Positions 33,604 to 41,203 of a stretch of 64,000 nucleotides of DNA are shown in pieces. Numbering within the stretch: the stretch's first letter is position 1; the number at the start of each line of letters is the position of its first letter. The DNA lies in assembly GCF_000744225.1 (NCBI RefSeq), contig NZ_JQLN01000005.1, positions 992,001 through 1,056,000 of the forward strand, read 5' to 3'. A program made the translations under genes and the position numbers. The stretch is from Kitasatospora mediocidica KCTC 9733 (lineage in GTDB: Bacteria; Actinomycetota; Actinomycetes; Streptomycetales; Streptomycetaceae). A model generated the notes under the pieces. The model made no database searches and was not told where the DNA came from. It worked only from the letters and a program-made list of their open reading frames with translations.

Positions 33604-34098
33604 TTGGAGTTCGACGTCACCATCGAGATCCCGAAGGGCTCCCGCAACAAGTACGAGGTGGACCATGAGTCCGGTCGCCTTCGTCTGGACCGGATGCTCT
33701 TCACCTCGACCCGCTACCCGGCCGACTACGGCTTCGTCGAGGGCACGCTCGGCGAGGACGGCGACCCGCTGGACGCCCTGGTCATCCTGGACGAGCCGAC
33801 CTTCCCCGGCTGCCTGATCAAGTGCCGTGCCATCGGCATGTTCCAGATGACCGACGAGGCAGGCGGCGACGACAAGCTGCTCTGCGTCCCGGCCACCGAC
33901 CCGCGCTGGGAGCACCTGCGGGACATCCACCACGTGTCGGAGTTCGACCGCCTGGAGATCCAGCACTTCTTCGAGGTCTACAAGGACCTCGAGCCCGGCA
34001 AGTCCGTCGAGGGCGCGGCCTGGGTCGGCCGCATCGAGGCCGAGGCCGAGATCGTCGCCTCGGTCAAGCGCCTTGAGGAGTCCGGCCACGCCCACTGA
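33604..34098 (+). CDS. ppa: Inorganic pyrophosphatase, family I
   Basis: A 164-residue soluble pyrophosphatase that hydrolyses PPi to drive biosynthesis. Marks are VTIEIPKGSRNKYEVD, RYPADYGFVEGTLGEDGDPLDALVILDEP with the metal-binding aspartates DxDPxD, and HHVSEFDRLEIQHFFEVYKDLEPGK. It has the usual length of the bacterial family. The start is a TTG with GGAGG 5 nt upstream. It diverges from dacB and a large hairpin follows it. Confidence 0.96.
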   Translation: MEFDVTIEIPKGSRNKYEVDHESGRLRLDRMLFTSTRYPADYGFVEGTLGEDGDPLDALVILDEPTFPGCLIKCRAIGMFQMTDEAGGDDKLLCVPATDPRWEHLRDIHHVSEFDRLEIQHFFEVYKDLEPGKSVEGAAWVGRIEAEAEIVASVKRLEESGHAH

Positions 34099-34158
34099 GG
34101 GCGTTCGGTCGCGACCGGTCGTTCTCGTTCTTTCGAGGCTCCCTGACGGCTGCTCGGC

Positions 34159-34205
34159 CCGGAGGCCGGGGCCGGTGGACACACTCCACCGACCCCGGCC
34201 TCCGG
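34159..34205. terminator. Bidirectional terminator between ppa and the asparaginase gene
   Basis: A nearly perfect 21-bp inverted repeat (34159-34179 with 34185-34205, one mismatch) with a 5-nt loop lies between convergent genes. It should stop both transcripts. Confidence 0.92.
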
Positions 34206-34215
34206 TGTGTCCGGG

Positions 34216-35181
34216 CTACAGACCCTCGACCACCGCGCGGATCTCGCCCACCACCGCGCCGCCGCCGTGCAGCGGAGCCGCGCCGATCCGCTCCAGCACC
34301 GCGTCGTCCAGCCCGAGCCGGCGCAGCACCGCGGCCAGCACCGGGCCGAGCGCCCGGCCGGCGCCGTCGTCGATCTTGAAGGCGAGGGCCCGCCCGTCCG
34401 GCAGGGCCACCGCCTGGACGGCCTCCGCGCCCATCTTGGACAGCGTCCCCGGGACCGCCTGCATCAGCCAGGTGTCGGGACGGCGGGTACCGGCCACGTA
34501 CTGCGGGTGCGCGCGCATCGCGTCCGCCACCCGGCGCTGCGGCGTGCCGGGCTCGGCGAGGAGCAGCGAGCGGTAGCCGCGGGCCAGGCCGACCAGCGAG
34601 ACGGCGTGCAGCGGCGCGCCGCAGCCGTCCGTCCCGAGGGCGGCTATCGACTCGCCGGAGGCCTCCTCCAGCGCCTCCTGGGCCAGCCGCTGGATCGGGT
34701 GCCCGGGGTCCAGGTAGCTGGCGGTCTCCCAGCCGTTGGCCTTGCTGGCGGCCAGCCAGGCGGCGTGCTTGCCCGAGCAGTTCATCAGCAGCGGCGCCCT
34801 GGTCCCGCCGGCCGCGAGGTGGTGCTCGGCCTCGGTCGGGTCCAGCGGCAGGTCGGGCGGGGTCTGCAGGTCCTCGGCCGCCAGTCCCGCGCCGGCCAGG
34901 ATGGTCCGCACACCGTCCAGGTGAAACGATTCTCCGGAGTGGCTGGCGGCCGCCAGCGCCAGCAGCTCGCCCTCGATCGGCAGGCCGGCCCGCAGGGTGG
35001 CCACCGCCTGGAAGGGCTTGTTGCAGGACCGGGGGAAGATCGGGCGCTCGGGCGCGCCCACTGCGAGGTCCACCGTCCCGTCGGCGGCGAGGACCACCAG
35101 GGAACCCCGGTGGTGGCCCTCGGTGAAGCCGGAGCGCACCACCTCGGCGAGAACGGGCAGGAGATCGGCAGAGTCGGGCAT
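34216..35181 (-). CDS. L-asparaginase, type II thermolabile (Rhizobium-type) family
   Basis: A 321-residue protein of the asparaginase II family typified by the Rhizobium etli enzyme, distinct from the E. coli types. Marks are VVRSGFTEGHHRGSLVVLAADG, the PRSCNKPFQA segment with SxxK-like catalytic residues, AAASHSGESFH, LLMNCSGKHAAWL and TDGCGAPLHA, with cysteine ligands for zinc. It would deamidate asparagine to aspartate in the cytoplasm. It is convergent with ppa and lies about 58 bp after rsiG on the same strand. Confidence 0.88.
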   Translation of the reverse strand: MPDSADLLPVLAEVVRSGFTEGHHRGSLVVLAADGTVDLAVGAPERPIFPRSCNKPFQAVATLRAGLPIEGELLALAAASHSGESFHLDGVRTILAGAGLAAEDLQTPPDLPLDPTEAEHHLAAGGTRAPLLMNCSGKHAAWLAASKANGWETASYLDPGHPIQRLAQEALEEASGESIAALGTDGCGAPLHAVSLVGLARGYRSLLLAEPGTPQRRVADAMRAHPQYVAGTRRPDTWLMQAVPGTLSKMGAEAVQAVALPDGRALAFKIDDGAGRALGPVLAAVLRRLGLDDAVLERIGAAPLHGGGAVVGEIRAVVEGL

Positions 35182-35239
35182 GGGGTGAGAGCCTTCCGGA
35201 GCGGACGAGGGTGTCGGCGGCGTCCGTGGCGACCGGGTC

Positions 35240-35794
35240 TCAGTCGGCCGGCGTGCCTCCGGCGAGCAGGTCGTCGACCCGCGCTTCACCTTCACGGTAC
35301 CGCCGGGTGATCTCGGCGCTGCAGCCGTCCGCCGTCCGCTGCAGCAGCTGGCGCCGGCCGGAGACCTCGCGCTCGTGCGCGGTGAGCCGGTCCAGCGCGG
35401 CCAGCAGCTCCGCCGAGGCGTGCGCGGCGAGGTCCGCCAGCTGCACGTCACCCATCAGGGCGTCCGCCTCCTCGCGGTACTGCTCGCCGCGCGGGGGGCC
35501 CAGCGTGACGTGCCGGGCCGAGCTGCGCACCGGCGACGGCGCGTCGGCCAGGATCTGCGGGAGCCGGTGCAGCAGGGTGTCCGGGTGGACCGGTCGCTGC
35601 CTGCGGTCCAGGGTGCGGCGGTCGAGTTCGGCCCGCAGGATGTCCACCCGGCCCTGCAACAGGCGGCGCAGGTAGGACAGGTCGGCCTCCTGCTCCCGGG
35701 CGTCCCGGCGCAGGGTGCGCAGCGCGTCGAGGCCGAGCGTCCCCAGCTCCGCCTGGGCCACCTCGGGCTCGCTCGGCACTCTGTTCGTGTCCAT
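35240..35794 (-). CDS. rsiG: c-di-GMP-dependent anti-sigma factor RsiG
   Basis: A 184-residue, mostly helical protein. Two copies of the RsiG signature E(X)3S(X)2R(X)3Q(X)3D are complete: the first in EADLSYLRRLLQGRVD (about residue 36-51), the second in EREVSGRRQLLQRTAD (about 143-158). In Streptomyces RsiG these helices bind a c-di-GMP dimer and then sequester the sporulation sigma factor WhiG (family knowledge). The exact double motif makes the call strong. cdgB, a c-di-GMP producer, lies 20 kb away in this window. whiG itself is not here. Confidence 0.92.
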   Translation of the reverse strand: MDTNRVPSEPEVAQAELGTLGLDALRTLRRDAREQEADLSYLRRLLQGRVDILRAELDRRTLDRRQRPVHPDTLLHRLPQILADAPSPVRSSARHVTLGPPRGEQYREEADALMGDVQLADLAAHASAELLAALDRLTAHEREVSGRRQLLQRTADGCSAEITRRYREGEARVDDLLAGGTPAD

Positions 35795-36165
35795 CGACCA
35801 ACCACCTGCCGTTGTCCTGGTCCCGCCCTTACGGCCGCACTCCACTGAGGCACGCCCATCGGCCCCTCCGGGGTTCCCCGGCCGGCCCGGCGCCACCCAC
35901 ATGAGCGAGCGCGTCCGGTACGGACGTACGAGCGCTCGAACTCTCGGTCGACCGCTCGCGCCCGCCTCCGGAGCCCGGTGCCGTCCCGAATCGTGCCACC
36001 CCCCGGTCGCCGACGGGGCGCAGATGCACCCGAACGGCCCCGTGGCGAACGGGTATGGCTGATATGACCTGGCAGTGGCCGTCACCACCCGGTCCGCCCC
36101 GGGGCGGACGGCGCACACCACCGGCGCGTACCGGCCATCGGCGCGCCCCGGGCAGAATGGCCCGC
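35795..36165. other. Gene-free region with a palindrome cluster upstream of rsiG
   Basis: This 371-bp stretch lies between the divergent rsiG and dtd genes. CGTCCG-GTA-CGGACG (35912-35926), GTAC-GGAC-GTAC and CGAGCGCTCG (35930-35939) overlap or adjoin each other about 120 bp upstream of rsiG. They may be operators. No WhiG-type promoter or RNA structure was recognised. Confidence 0.4.
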
Positions 36166-36600
36166 ATGCGAGCAGTGGTGCAGCGGGTGAGTGGGGCCGC
36201 CGTGACGGTGGCCGGCGAGCAGGTCGGCGCGATCGAGGGGCCTGGGCTGTGCGTCCTGGTCGGGGTGACCCACGGGGACACCGGCGAGAAGGCGGCCCAA
36301 CTGGCCCGCAAGCTCTGGACGCTGCGGCTCTTCGACGGCGGCGAGGTCGAGCAGTCCTGCTCGGACCTGAACGCACCGCTGCTGGTGATCAGCCAGTTCA
36401 CGCTCTACGGCGACGCCCGCAAGGGGCGCCGCCCCACCTGGAACGCGGCGGCGCCCGGACCGGTCGCCGAACCGCTGGTCGACGAGGTGGTGGCGCAACT
36501 GCGCACGCTCGGCGCCACGGTGGAGACCGGCCGGTTCGGCGCGGACATGAAGGTGTCGCTGGTGAACGACGGGCCGTTCACCGTGCTGCTGGAGGTCTGA
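36166..36600 (+). CDS. dtd: D-aminoacyl-tRNA deacylase
   Basis: A 144-residue DTD that hydrolyses D-amino acids, and glycine on tRNA-Ala, from mischarged tRNA. Marks are MRAVVQRVSGAAVTV at the N-terminus, the SQFTLYGDARKGRRPTWNAAAP segment, and the Gly-cis-Pro motif in NDGPFT near the C-terminus. Many homologues have NDGPVT, so Phe for Val is a mild variation. The ATG chosen gives the usual start; an ATG three codons earlier is possible. It is convergent with ygfZ (9 bp between stops). Confidence 0.95.
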   Translation: MRAVVQRVSGAAVTVAGEQVGAIEGPGLCVLVGVTHGDTGEKAAQLARKLWTLRLFDGGEVEQSCSDLNAPLLVISQFTLYGDARKGRRPTWNAAAPGPVAEPLVDEVVAQLRTLGATVETGRFGADMKVSLVNDGPFTVLLEV

Positions 36601-36609
36601 GCGGGCCCG

Positions 36610-37575
36610 CTACTGCGGGACCACCACGTCCTGGTTGGCCGGGACGGTGCCGGCCCGCAGCAGCGCGTCGACCGGGACGTTGCGCTTGACCAGGGCCAGC
36701 GCGATCGGGCCGAGCTCGAAGTGCCGGGCCGAGGAGGTCACGAAGCCCAGCGCGCGGGCCTCCGGGCCGTCCGAGGCGAGCCGCACCTCGGTGCCGTGCG
36801 GCGGCAGCACCTCCTCGGTGCCGTCCAGGTGCAGGAAGACCAGCCGGCGCGGCGGCTTGCCCAGGTTGTGCACCCGGGCCACCGTCTCCTGGCCGCGGTA
36901 GCAGCCCTTCTGCAGGTGGACGGCGGAACGCAGCCAGTCCACCTCGTGCGGGATGGTGCGGTGGTCGGTCTCGAAGCCGAGCCGCGGGCGGTGGCCCTCG
37001 ATCCGCAGCGCCTCGTACGCCCAGATCCCGGCCGGCGAGCCGAACCCACGGGTGGCCGAGGCGAGTTCGGCGCGGGGCAGGAACAGGTCACGCCCGTACG
37101 GGAGTTCGCGCACGGCGGCGGCGCCGTCGGCGGACGCGGTGGAGCCGGAGGCCACATGCACCACCGCGAACTCGTCGGTGGCGTCGGCGATCTCCACCCG
37201 GTACATGAACTTCATCCGCTCCAGGTACTCGATCAGAGCCTGCTGCGTGCCCGGCTCCACGTGCGCCCAGGTGGTGGTGCCGTCGTCGACCAGGTAGAGG
37301 GCGTGCTCGACGTGCCCGTTCGGGGACAGGATCAGCGCCTCGGTGGCCTGCTGCGGCGGCAGCTCGCTGACGTGCTGGGTCAGCAGCAGGTGCAGCCAGG
37401 CCAACCGGTCGGGGCCGGTGAAGGTGATCACGGCGCGGTGCGACAGATCGACGAACGCCCGGCCCGCCGCCAGCTCGCGCTGCTCGCGGAAGAGGTCGCC
37501 GTAGTGGGCCGCGACGCCTTCGTCGGCCCCTTCGGCGGGGACGGCACCGGGCAGGGACAGCAGCGGGCTCTTCAT
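36610..37575 (-). CDS. ygfZ: Folate-binding YgfZ/GcvT-like protein for Fe-S cluster assembly
   Basis: A 321-residue tetrahydrofolate-binding protein related to GcvT. The signature K-G-C-Y-x-G-Q-E is present (KGCYRGQE near residue 220). The N-terminal VDLSHRAVITFTGPDRLAWLHLLLTQHV is typical. YgfZ-family proteins support repair or assembly of certain Fe-S enzymes such as MiaB. It follows nur by 31 bp on the same strand, so nitrobindin, nur and ygfZ may form one leftward operon. Confidence 0.92.
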   Translation of the reverse strand: MKSPLLSLPGAVPAEGADEGVAAHYGDLFREQRELAAGRAFVDLSHRAVITFTGPDRLAWLHLLLTQHVSELPPQQATEALILSPNGHVEHALYLVDDGTTTWAHVEPGTQQALIEYLERMKFMYRVEIADATDEFAVVHVASGSTASADGAAAVRELPYGRDLFLPRAELASATRGFGSPAGIWAYEALRIEGHRPRLGFETDHRTIPHEVDWLRSAVHLQKGCYRGQETVARVHNLGKPPRRLVFLHLDGTEEVLPPHGTEVRLASDGPEARALGFVTSSARHFELGPIALALVKRNVPVDALLRAGTVPANQDVVVPQ

Positions 37576-37606
37576 GGCAGTCAGCTTACGACGCCCGGCC
37601 GGCGGG

Positions 37607-38056
37607 CTACTCGGGCGGGAGCTTGGCGGTGCAGTCGGCGCAGCGGCCGAAGATCGCGAAGTGCTTGAGGTCGGTGTCGAAGCCGTGCTGGGTGCGCAGG
37701 CTGTCGATCAGCGGGGCGGCGATCGCGGTGTCGGTCTCGGTGACCCCGTCGCAGTCCCGGCAGACCAGGTGCAGGTGGGTGTGCCGACCCGCCAGGTGGT
37801 AGGTCGGCGCACCGTGGCCGAGGTGGGCGTGCGAGACCAGCCCGAGCTCCTCCAGCAGCTCCAGGGTCCGGTAGACCGTGGAGATGTTGACCCCGCTGGC
37901 GGTCAGCCGGACCTGGTTGAGGATCTCGTCCGGCGTGGCGTGGTCGAGCACGTCGACCGCCTCCAGCACCAGCTGTCGCTGCGGGGTGAGCCGGTAGCCA
38001 CGCTGGCGCAGGTCGGTCTTCCAGTCGGACGACGCGGTCGTCCCGTTGTTCGCCAC
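37607..38056 (-). CDS. nur: Fur-family nickel-responsive regulator Nur
   Basis: A 149-residue Fur-family repressor. The winged helix is DLRQRGYRLTPQRQLVLEAV to ISTVYRTLELLEELGLV. His39, 76, 78, 92, 94, 96 and 132 line up at a constant offset of +6 with the metal ligands I recall for S. coelicolor Nur (His33, 70, 72, 86, 88, 90, 126), including the AGRHTHLHLVCRDC segment. That supports Nur rather than Zur or Fur. In streptomycetes Nur with Ni2+ represses nickel uptake and the iron superoxide dismutase. A CxxC pair at each end could bind structural zinc. It lies between nitrobindin and ygfZ. Confidence 0.88.
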   Translation of the reverse strand: MANNGTTASSDWKTDLRQRGYRLTPQRQLVLEAVDVLDHATPDEILNQVRLTASGVNISTVYRTLELLEELGLVSHAHLGHGAPTYHLAGRHTHLHLVCRDCDGVTETDTAIAAPLIDSLRTQHGFDTDLKHFAIFGRCADCTAKLPPE

Positions 38057-38129
38057 GATGCTGCCCCTGCTCGGATAGAGGTCCCGGGGGTCCAGTGTAG
38101 GGATCAGCGGCGACCGGACGGCCGGGCGA

Positions 38130-38732
38130 TCAGCGGAAGAAGGCGATGCCGTCGTCCGGCAGGTCGTTGATGTCCTTGATCAACTGAGCCGGGCTGAGCA
38201 CCTTCTTGAGCTGCGCGGACATGTACGGCCGCAGCGGCACCTCGGGGGCGGCCTTCTCGCCGACCCAGAGCAGTTCCTCGTTGACGAAGCCGAACAGCCG
38301 CTTGCCGCCGCTGTACGGGGCCGAGCCCTCGATCCGGGCGACCGCGTCGGTGGTCACGTTGATCTGCGGCTTGCCGTCGGCGAGTTCGCCGTACCAGATC
38401 TCCACGGTGCCGTCGTCGCGCACGGAGGAGATCTCCACGCCACGCGCGCCGCTGGTGCCCCGCTGGTTGCTGGTGACGCGCCAGAACGCGTGCTCGTTCT
38501 CCAGCGGGCGGATCTTCTCGCCCTCGTCGTCCAGCACCCAGGTCCGTGAGCGGAACTCCAGGAACGGCCGGCCGTCGTGCCGGAACACGACCTCCTGGCC
38601 GAAGTTGCACTTCTCGGTGTCCGGGCCCCCTTCGACCGGCAGCGGGGCGTAAACCCCGGCGCCCTCCCAGGTGCCGAGAAGGAAGGCCAGCGAAACGACG
38701 TCCGGGTGGAGGTCAGAAGGAATCTCGATCAT
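38130..38732 (-). CDS. Nitrobindin-like FABP-family beta-barrel protein
   Basis: A 200-residue protein of the nitrobindin/THAP4 (DUF1794) family. The first strand motif GxWxGxG is GTWEGAG (residues 20-26), followed by FGQEVVFRHDGRPFLEFRSRTW and HAFWRVTSNQRG. Nitrobindins bind heme through a C-terminal His; the matching segment here reads RPYMSAQLKKVL with no His, so heme binding is doubtful. The C-terminal 30 residues (LSPAQLIKDINDLPDDGIAFFR) extend past the usual barrel. nur and ygfZ follow on the same strand. Function is unknown. Confidence 0.85.
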   Translation of the reverse strand: MIEIPSDLHPDVVSLAFLLGTWEGAGVYAPLPVEGGPDTEKCNFGQEVVFRHDGRPFLEFRSRTWVLDDEGEKIRPLENEHAFWRVTSNQRGTSGARGVEISSVRDDGTVEIWYGELADGKPQINVTTDAVARIEGSAPYSGGKRLFGFVNEELLWVGEKAAPEVPLRPYMSAQLKKVLSPAQLIKDINDLPDDGIAFFR

Positions 38733-38773
38733 GATCCTGGTCGCAGTCGGGGGCGGGGGGCGTGCCGGCTCAG

Positions 38774-38796
38774 CCGTACGTGGTCCAACCGTACGG
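38774..38796. promoter_or_regulatory. Inverted repeat upstream of nitrobindin-nur
   Basis: CCGTACG-N9-CGTACGG has 7-bp perfect arms. It lies about 40 bp upstream of the nitrobindin gene and 7 bp past the stop of the small membrane protein gene, so it could be an operator of the nur operon or a terminator of the small gene. Confidence 0.4.
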
Positions 38797-38802
38797 GAGA
38801 GG

Positions 38803-38910
38803 TCAGCGCTGGCCCTGGTAGAGCTTCATCACGGAGAAGATGGCGAACCAGGTGATCAGGACGGCCATCAGGGCCAGCAGGCCGTCGTAGAAGAGTTCGA
38901 GGCCACTCAC
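38803..38910 (-). CDS. Small single-pass membrane protein (35 aa)
   Basis: A 35-residue protein starting MSGLELFYDGLLALMAVL from a GTG with GGGAG about 7 nt upstream. One transmembrane helix covers residues 8-29 (YDGLLALMAVLITWFAIFSV), followed by a short basic tail KLYQGQR. The clean ribosome site, coding-like codon use and membrane pattern support a real gene. Its function is unknown. It lies upstream of nitrobindin on the same strand and diverges from the DsrE gene. Confidence 0.65.
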   Translation of the reverse strand: MSGLELFYDGLLALMAVLITWFAIFSVMKLYQGQR

Positions 38911-39092
38911 GGTGCGCTCCCGGTATGTCGATAGCGGACGGATACGACGGCGCGAGTCTATCCGGCGCCGATCGGCGACTCGCGGTGAGGCCCGCCCTAC
39001 GCCCGGCCGACCAGCCGTTTGCCGGTCGGCGAGGTCGGGAGGGACGGCCGGAAGGGGCCGCCGCACGGCGCGCGCCCTCTATGCTCGGCGGT

Positions 39093-39455
39093 GTGTCGAA
39101 GAAGCTGGTCATCAAGGTCACTGCCGGAGCCGACGCGCCCGAGCGGTGCTCGCAGGCGTTCACGGTGGCGGCCATCGCGGTCGCCAGCGGGGTCGAGGTC
39201 TCGCTCTGGCTGACCGGGGAGTCGTCCTGGTTCGCGCTGCCGGGCCGCGCGGCGCAGTTCGAGCTGCCGCACGCCGCGCCGCTGCCCGACCTGCTGGACT
39301 CGGTGCTGGCGGCCGGCACGGTCACGCTCTGCACGCAGTGCGCGGTGCGGCGCGGGATCGGGCAGTCGGACACCCTGGACGGTGTCCGCATCGCGGGCGC
39401 CCAGGTCTTCCTGAGTGAGATCATGGCCGACGACGTGCAGGCGCTCGTCTACTGA
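39093..39455 (+). CDS. DsrE-family protein
   Basis: A 120-residue protein of the DsrE/DsrF-like family: KKLVIKVTAGADAPERCSQAFTVA, IAVASGVEVSLWLTGESSWF and a cysteine pair in TLCTQCAVRRGI. DsrE-like proteins often carry sulfur on cysteines; whether that holds here is inference, although sulfur-transfer genes lie 1 kb away. The GTG start lies 7 nt after a TATGCT -10 box, so the mRNA is probably leaderless. An ATG four codons earlier overlaps that box and is unlikely. It faces the DUF3099 gene. Confidence 0.85.
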   Translation: MSKKLVIKVTAGADAPERCSQAFTVAAIAVASGVEVSLWLTGESSWFALPGRAAQFELPHAAPLPDLLDSVLAAGTVTLCTQCAVRRGIGQSDTLDGVRIAGAQVFLSEIMADDVQALVY

Positions 39456-39475
39456 TCCGCGCCGCCGCCGCGCCG

Positions 39476-39736
39476 CTACCGGTCGGGCTTGTCGCGGTCG
39501 TGCCCCGGGTCGTCCCAGTCGGGGTCGTCCCAGCGCGGGTCGTTCCACCAGTCGTCCTGCGGGTCGCGCTTGTTGGCGAAGATCGCCGCCAGCGGCGGGA
39601 TGACCATCGCGACCAGGCACATGCCGATCGCCGCCGGGACCGAGAAGAACCGCACGACTCCCCAGGCCAGGACGAAGAGGCCGATGCACCCGGCCATCAT
39701 GGCGAAGTAGTACACATGTCGGCGGTTGCGCTGCAC
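39476..39736 (-). CDS. DUF3099 family small membrane protein
   Basis: An 86-residue protein with two transmembrane helices (about residues 9-30 and 34-52) and an acidic, Trp/Asp-rich tail with repeated DDPxWDDP units. It fits DUF3099, found in actinobacteria, of unknown function. The GTG start before QRNRRHVYYFAMMAG gives the positive-inside N-terminus. It lies 3' to 3' with the DsrE gene and downstream of the DUF1416 gene, separated by a terminator. Confidence 0.85.
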   Translation of the reverse strand: MQRNRRHVYYFAMMAGCIGLFVLAWGVVRFFSVPAAIGMCLVAMVIPPLAAIFANKRDPQDDWWNDPRWDDPDWDDPGHDRDKPDR

Positions 39737-39748
39737 ACCACCACGGTA

Positions 39749-39786
39749 CGGCTGAGAGCCCCCGCCGTGGCAGGGGCTCTCAGCCG
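39749..39786 (-). terminator. Terminator after the DUF1416 gene
   Basis: A perfect 14-bp inverted repeat (CGGCTGAGAGCCCC with GGGGCTCTCAGCCG) and a 10-nt loop lie about 33 bp past the DUF1416 stop on the leftward strand, ending the sulfurtransferase transcript before the DUF3099 gene. Confidence 0.88.
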
Positions 39787-39818
39787 GTCGTTCAGCGGGT
39801 CGTCACCGACCCGTCGCC

Positions 39819-40109
39819 TCAGACCGCGATCGGGACCTCGGTCTGGGCGCCCTGCGAGGCGACCACGACACGGTCCACGGTCGCACCGGGCACCAGCGCG
39901 CGCACCGTCCACTTGCCCGGGGCCGCGAAGAAGCGGAACTGCCCGGTGGACGAGGTGGGCACCTCGGCGGTGAACTCGCCGCCCGCGTCGAGCAACCGGA
40001 CGTAGCCGTTGACCGGCTCACCGTCTCGGGTGACCGAACCCTGAATGATCGTCTCGTTCGCCACGTCTACTCCTGCCAGGTCCGGGCCGCCGGCCTTCGC
40101 ACCACACAT
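39819..40109 (-). CDS. DUF1416 family protein linked to sulfurtransferase
   Basis: A 96-residue protein that I place in DUF1416. It starts MCGAKAGGPDLAGVDVAN and continues as a small beta-sandwich of Ig or carboxypeptidase-regulatory type (IIQGSVTRDGEPVNGYVRLLDAGGEF, STGQFRFFAAPGKWTVRALV). The family is nearly always next to a rhodanese in actinobacteria (from memory), and here it follows one by 33 bp in the same direction. The conserved Cys2 next to the N-terminus may carry sulfur, which is inference. Confidence 0.85.
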   Translation of the reverse strand: MCGAKAGGPDLAGVDVANETIIQGSVTRDGEPVNGYVRLLDAGGEFTAEVPTSSTGQFRFFAAPGKWTVRALVPGATVDRVVVASQGAQTEVPIAV

Positions 40110-40142
40110 GTCGGTCTCCTTCTTACGGGTACTGCGCGGTGC

Positions 40143-40985
40143 TCAGTTGCTGCCGAGCTCGATCGGCACGCCCACCAGGCTGCCGTACTCGGTCCACGAA
40201 CCGTCGTAGTTCTTGACGTTCTGCTGGCCGAGCAGCTGGTGCAGCACGAACCAGGTGAGCGCGGAGCGCTCGCCGATGCGGCAGTAGGCGATGGTGTCCT
40301 GCGCGAGGTCGACGCCCTCGGCCTGGTAGAGGGCGGTGAGCTCCTCGTTCGACTTGAAGGTGCCGTCGTCGTTGGCGTTCTTCGACCACGGGATGTTGCG
40401 GGCGCTCGGGACGTGGCCCGGACGCTGCGACTGCTCCTGCGGGAGGTGGGCCGGGGCGAGCAGGCGGCCGGAGAACTCGTCGGGCGAACGGACGTCGACC
40501 AGGTTCTTGCTGCCGATCGCGGCGAGGACGTCGTCGCGGAAGGCGCGCAGCGAGGTGTTCTGCTCCTGCGCCTTGTACTCGGTGGCGGCGCGGGCCGGGA
40601 CCTCGGCGCCGTCGACCAGGTCGCGGGAGTCCAGCTCCCACTTCTTGCGGCCGCCGTCGAGCAGGCGCACGTCGCCGTGGCCGTACAGCTTGAAGTACCA
40701 GAAGGCGTACGAGGCGAACCAGTTGTTGTTGCCGCCGTAGAGCACCACGGTGTCGTCGTTGGCGATGCCCTTGGCGCTCAGCAGCGCCTCGAAGCCGGCC
40801 TGGTCGACGAAGTCGCGGCGGACCGGGTCCTGGAGGTCCTTCTTCCAGTCGATCCGGACCGCGTTGCGGATGTGGTTCTTGTCGTAGGCGGCGGTGTCCT
40901 CGTCGACCTCGACGACGACGACCTTCGGGTCGTCCAGGTGCGCCTGGACCCAGTCGGCGTCAACCAGGACGTCACTGCGGCTCAT
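40143..40985 (-). CDS. Thiosulfate or 3-mercaptopyruvate sulfurtransferase (tandem rhodanese)
   Basis: A 280-residue protein of two rhodanese domains. The N-terminal domain carries VVVVEVDEDTAAYDKNHI and LYGGNNNWFASYA in place of a catalytic loop. The C-terminal domain has the active-site cysteine in AYCRIGERS near residue 235. It moves sulfane sulfur from a donor to cyanide or protein thiols. It resembles actinobacterial CysA/SseA-type proteins. The ATG after GGAGA is preferred over one five codons earlier. It heads a transcript with DUF1416, and a cysteine-containing leader peptide lies about 220 bp upstream. Confidence 0.93.
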   Translation of the reverse strand: MSRSDVLVDADWVQAHLDDPKVVVVEVDEDTAAYDKNHIRNAVRIDWKKDLQDPVRRDFVDQAGFEALLSAKGIANDDTVVLYGGNNNWFASYAFWYFKLYGHGDVRLLDGGRKKWELDSRDLVDGAEVPARAATEYKAQEQNTSLRAFRDDVLAAIGSKNLVDVRSPDEFSGRLLAPAHLPQEQSQRPGHVPSARNIPWSKNANDDGTFKSNEELTALYQAEGVDLAQDTIAYCRIGERSALTWFVLHQLLGQQNVKNYDGSWTEYGSLVGVPIELGSN

Positions 40986-41203
40986 GAGATGTGTCTCCAT
41001 CCGGGGGCGGTGTGCGGAGGTGGTGCCCGGCGCGGTCCGATCTTCCGTGCAGCTTGTCCGAATATATGTCCGGATGCTGAGACGGGGCGGGAACAGGTGC
41101 CGACGGGCGGGAGTCCTTGGGGGTGGCCGAAGGCGGGAAATGCCTGTTCAGGCCTACGAGCGGGCGAGGCGGCGGATCAAATACTGCCGGACCGAGCCGC
41201 CGA
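40986..41203 (-). other. Untranslated region between leader peptide and sulfurtransferase, possible attenuator
   Basis: This 218-bp stretch follows the leader peptide stop. Immediately after the stop lies GGCGGC-N22-GCCGCC, and further on a weaker AGGC-N7-GCCT stem within GGCC/GGCC arms. The motif TGAGAC occurs here and again at about 41335. These could form alternative structures for attenuation; the pairing was judged by eye only. Confidence 0.35.
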
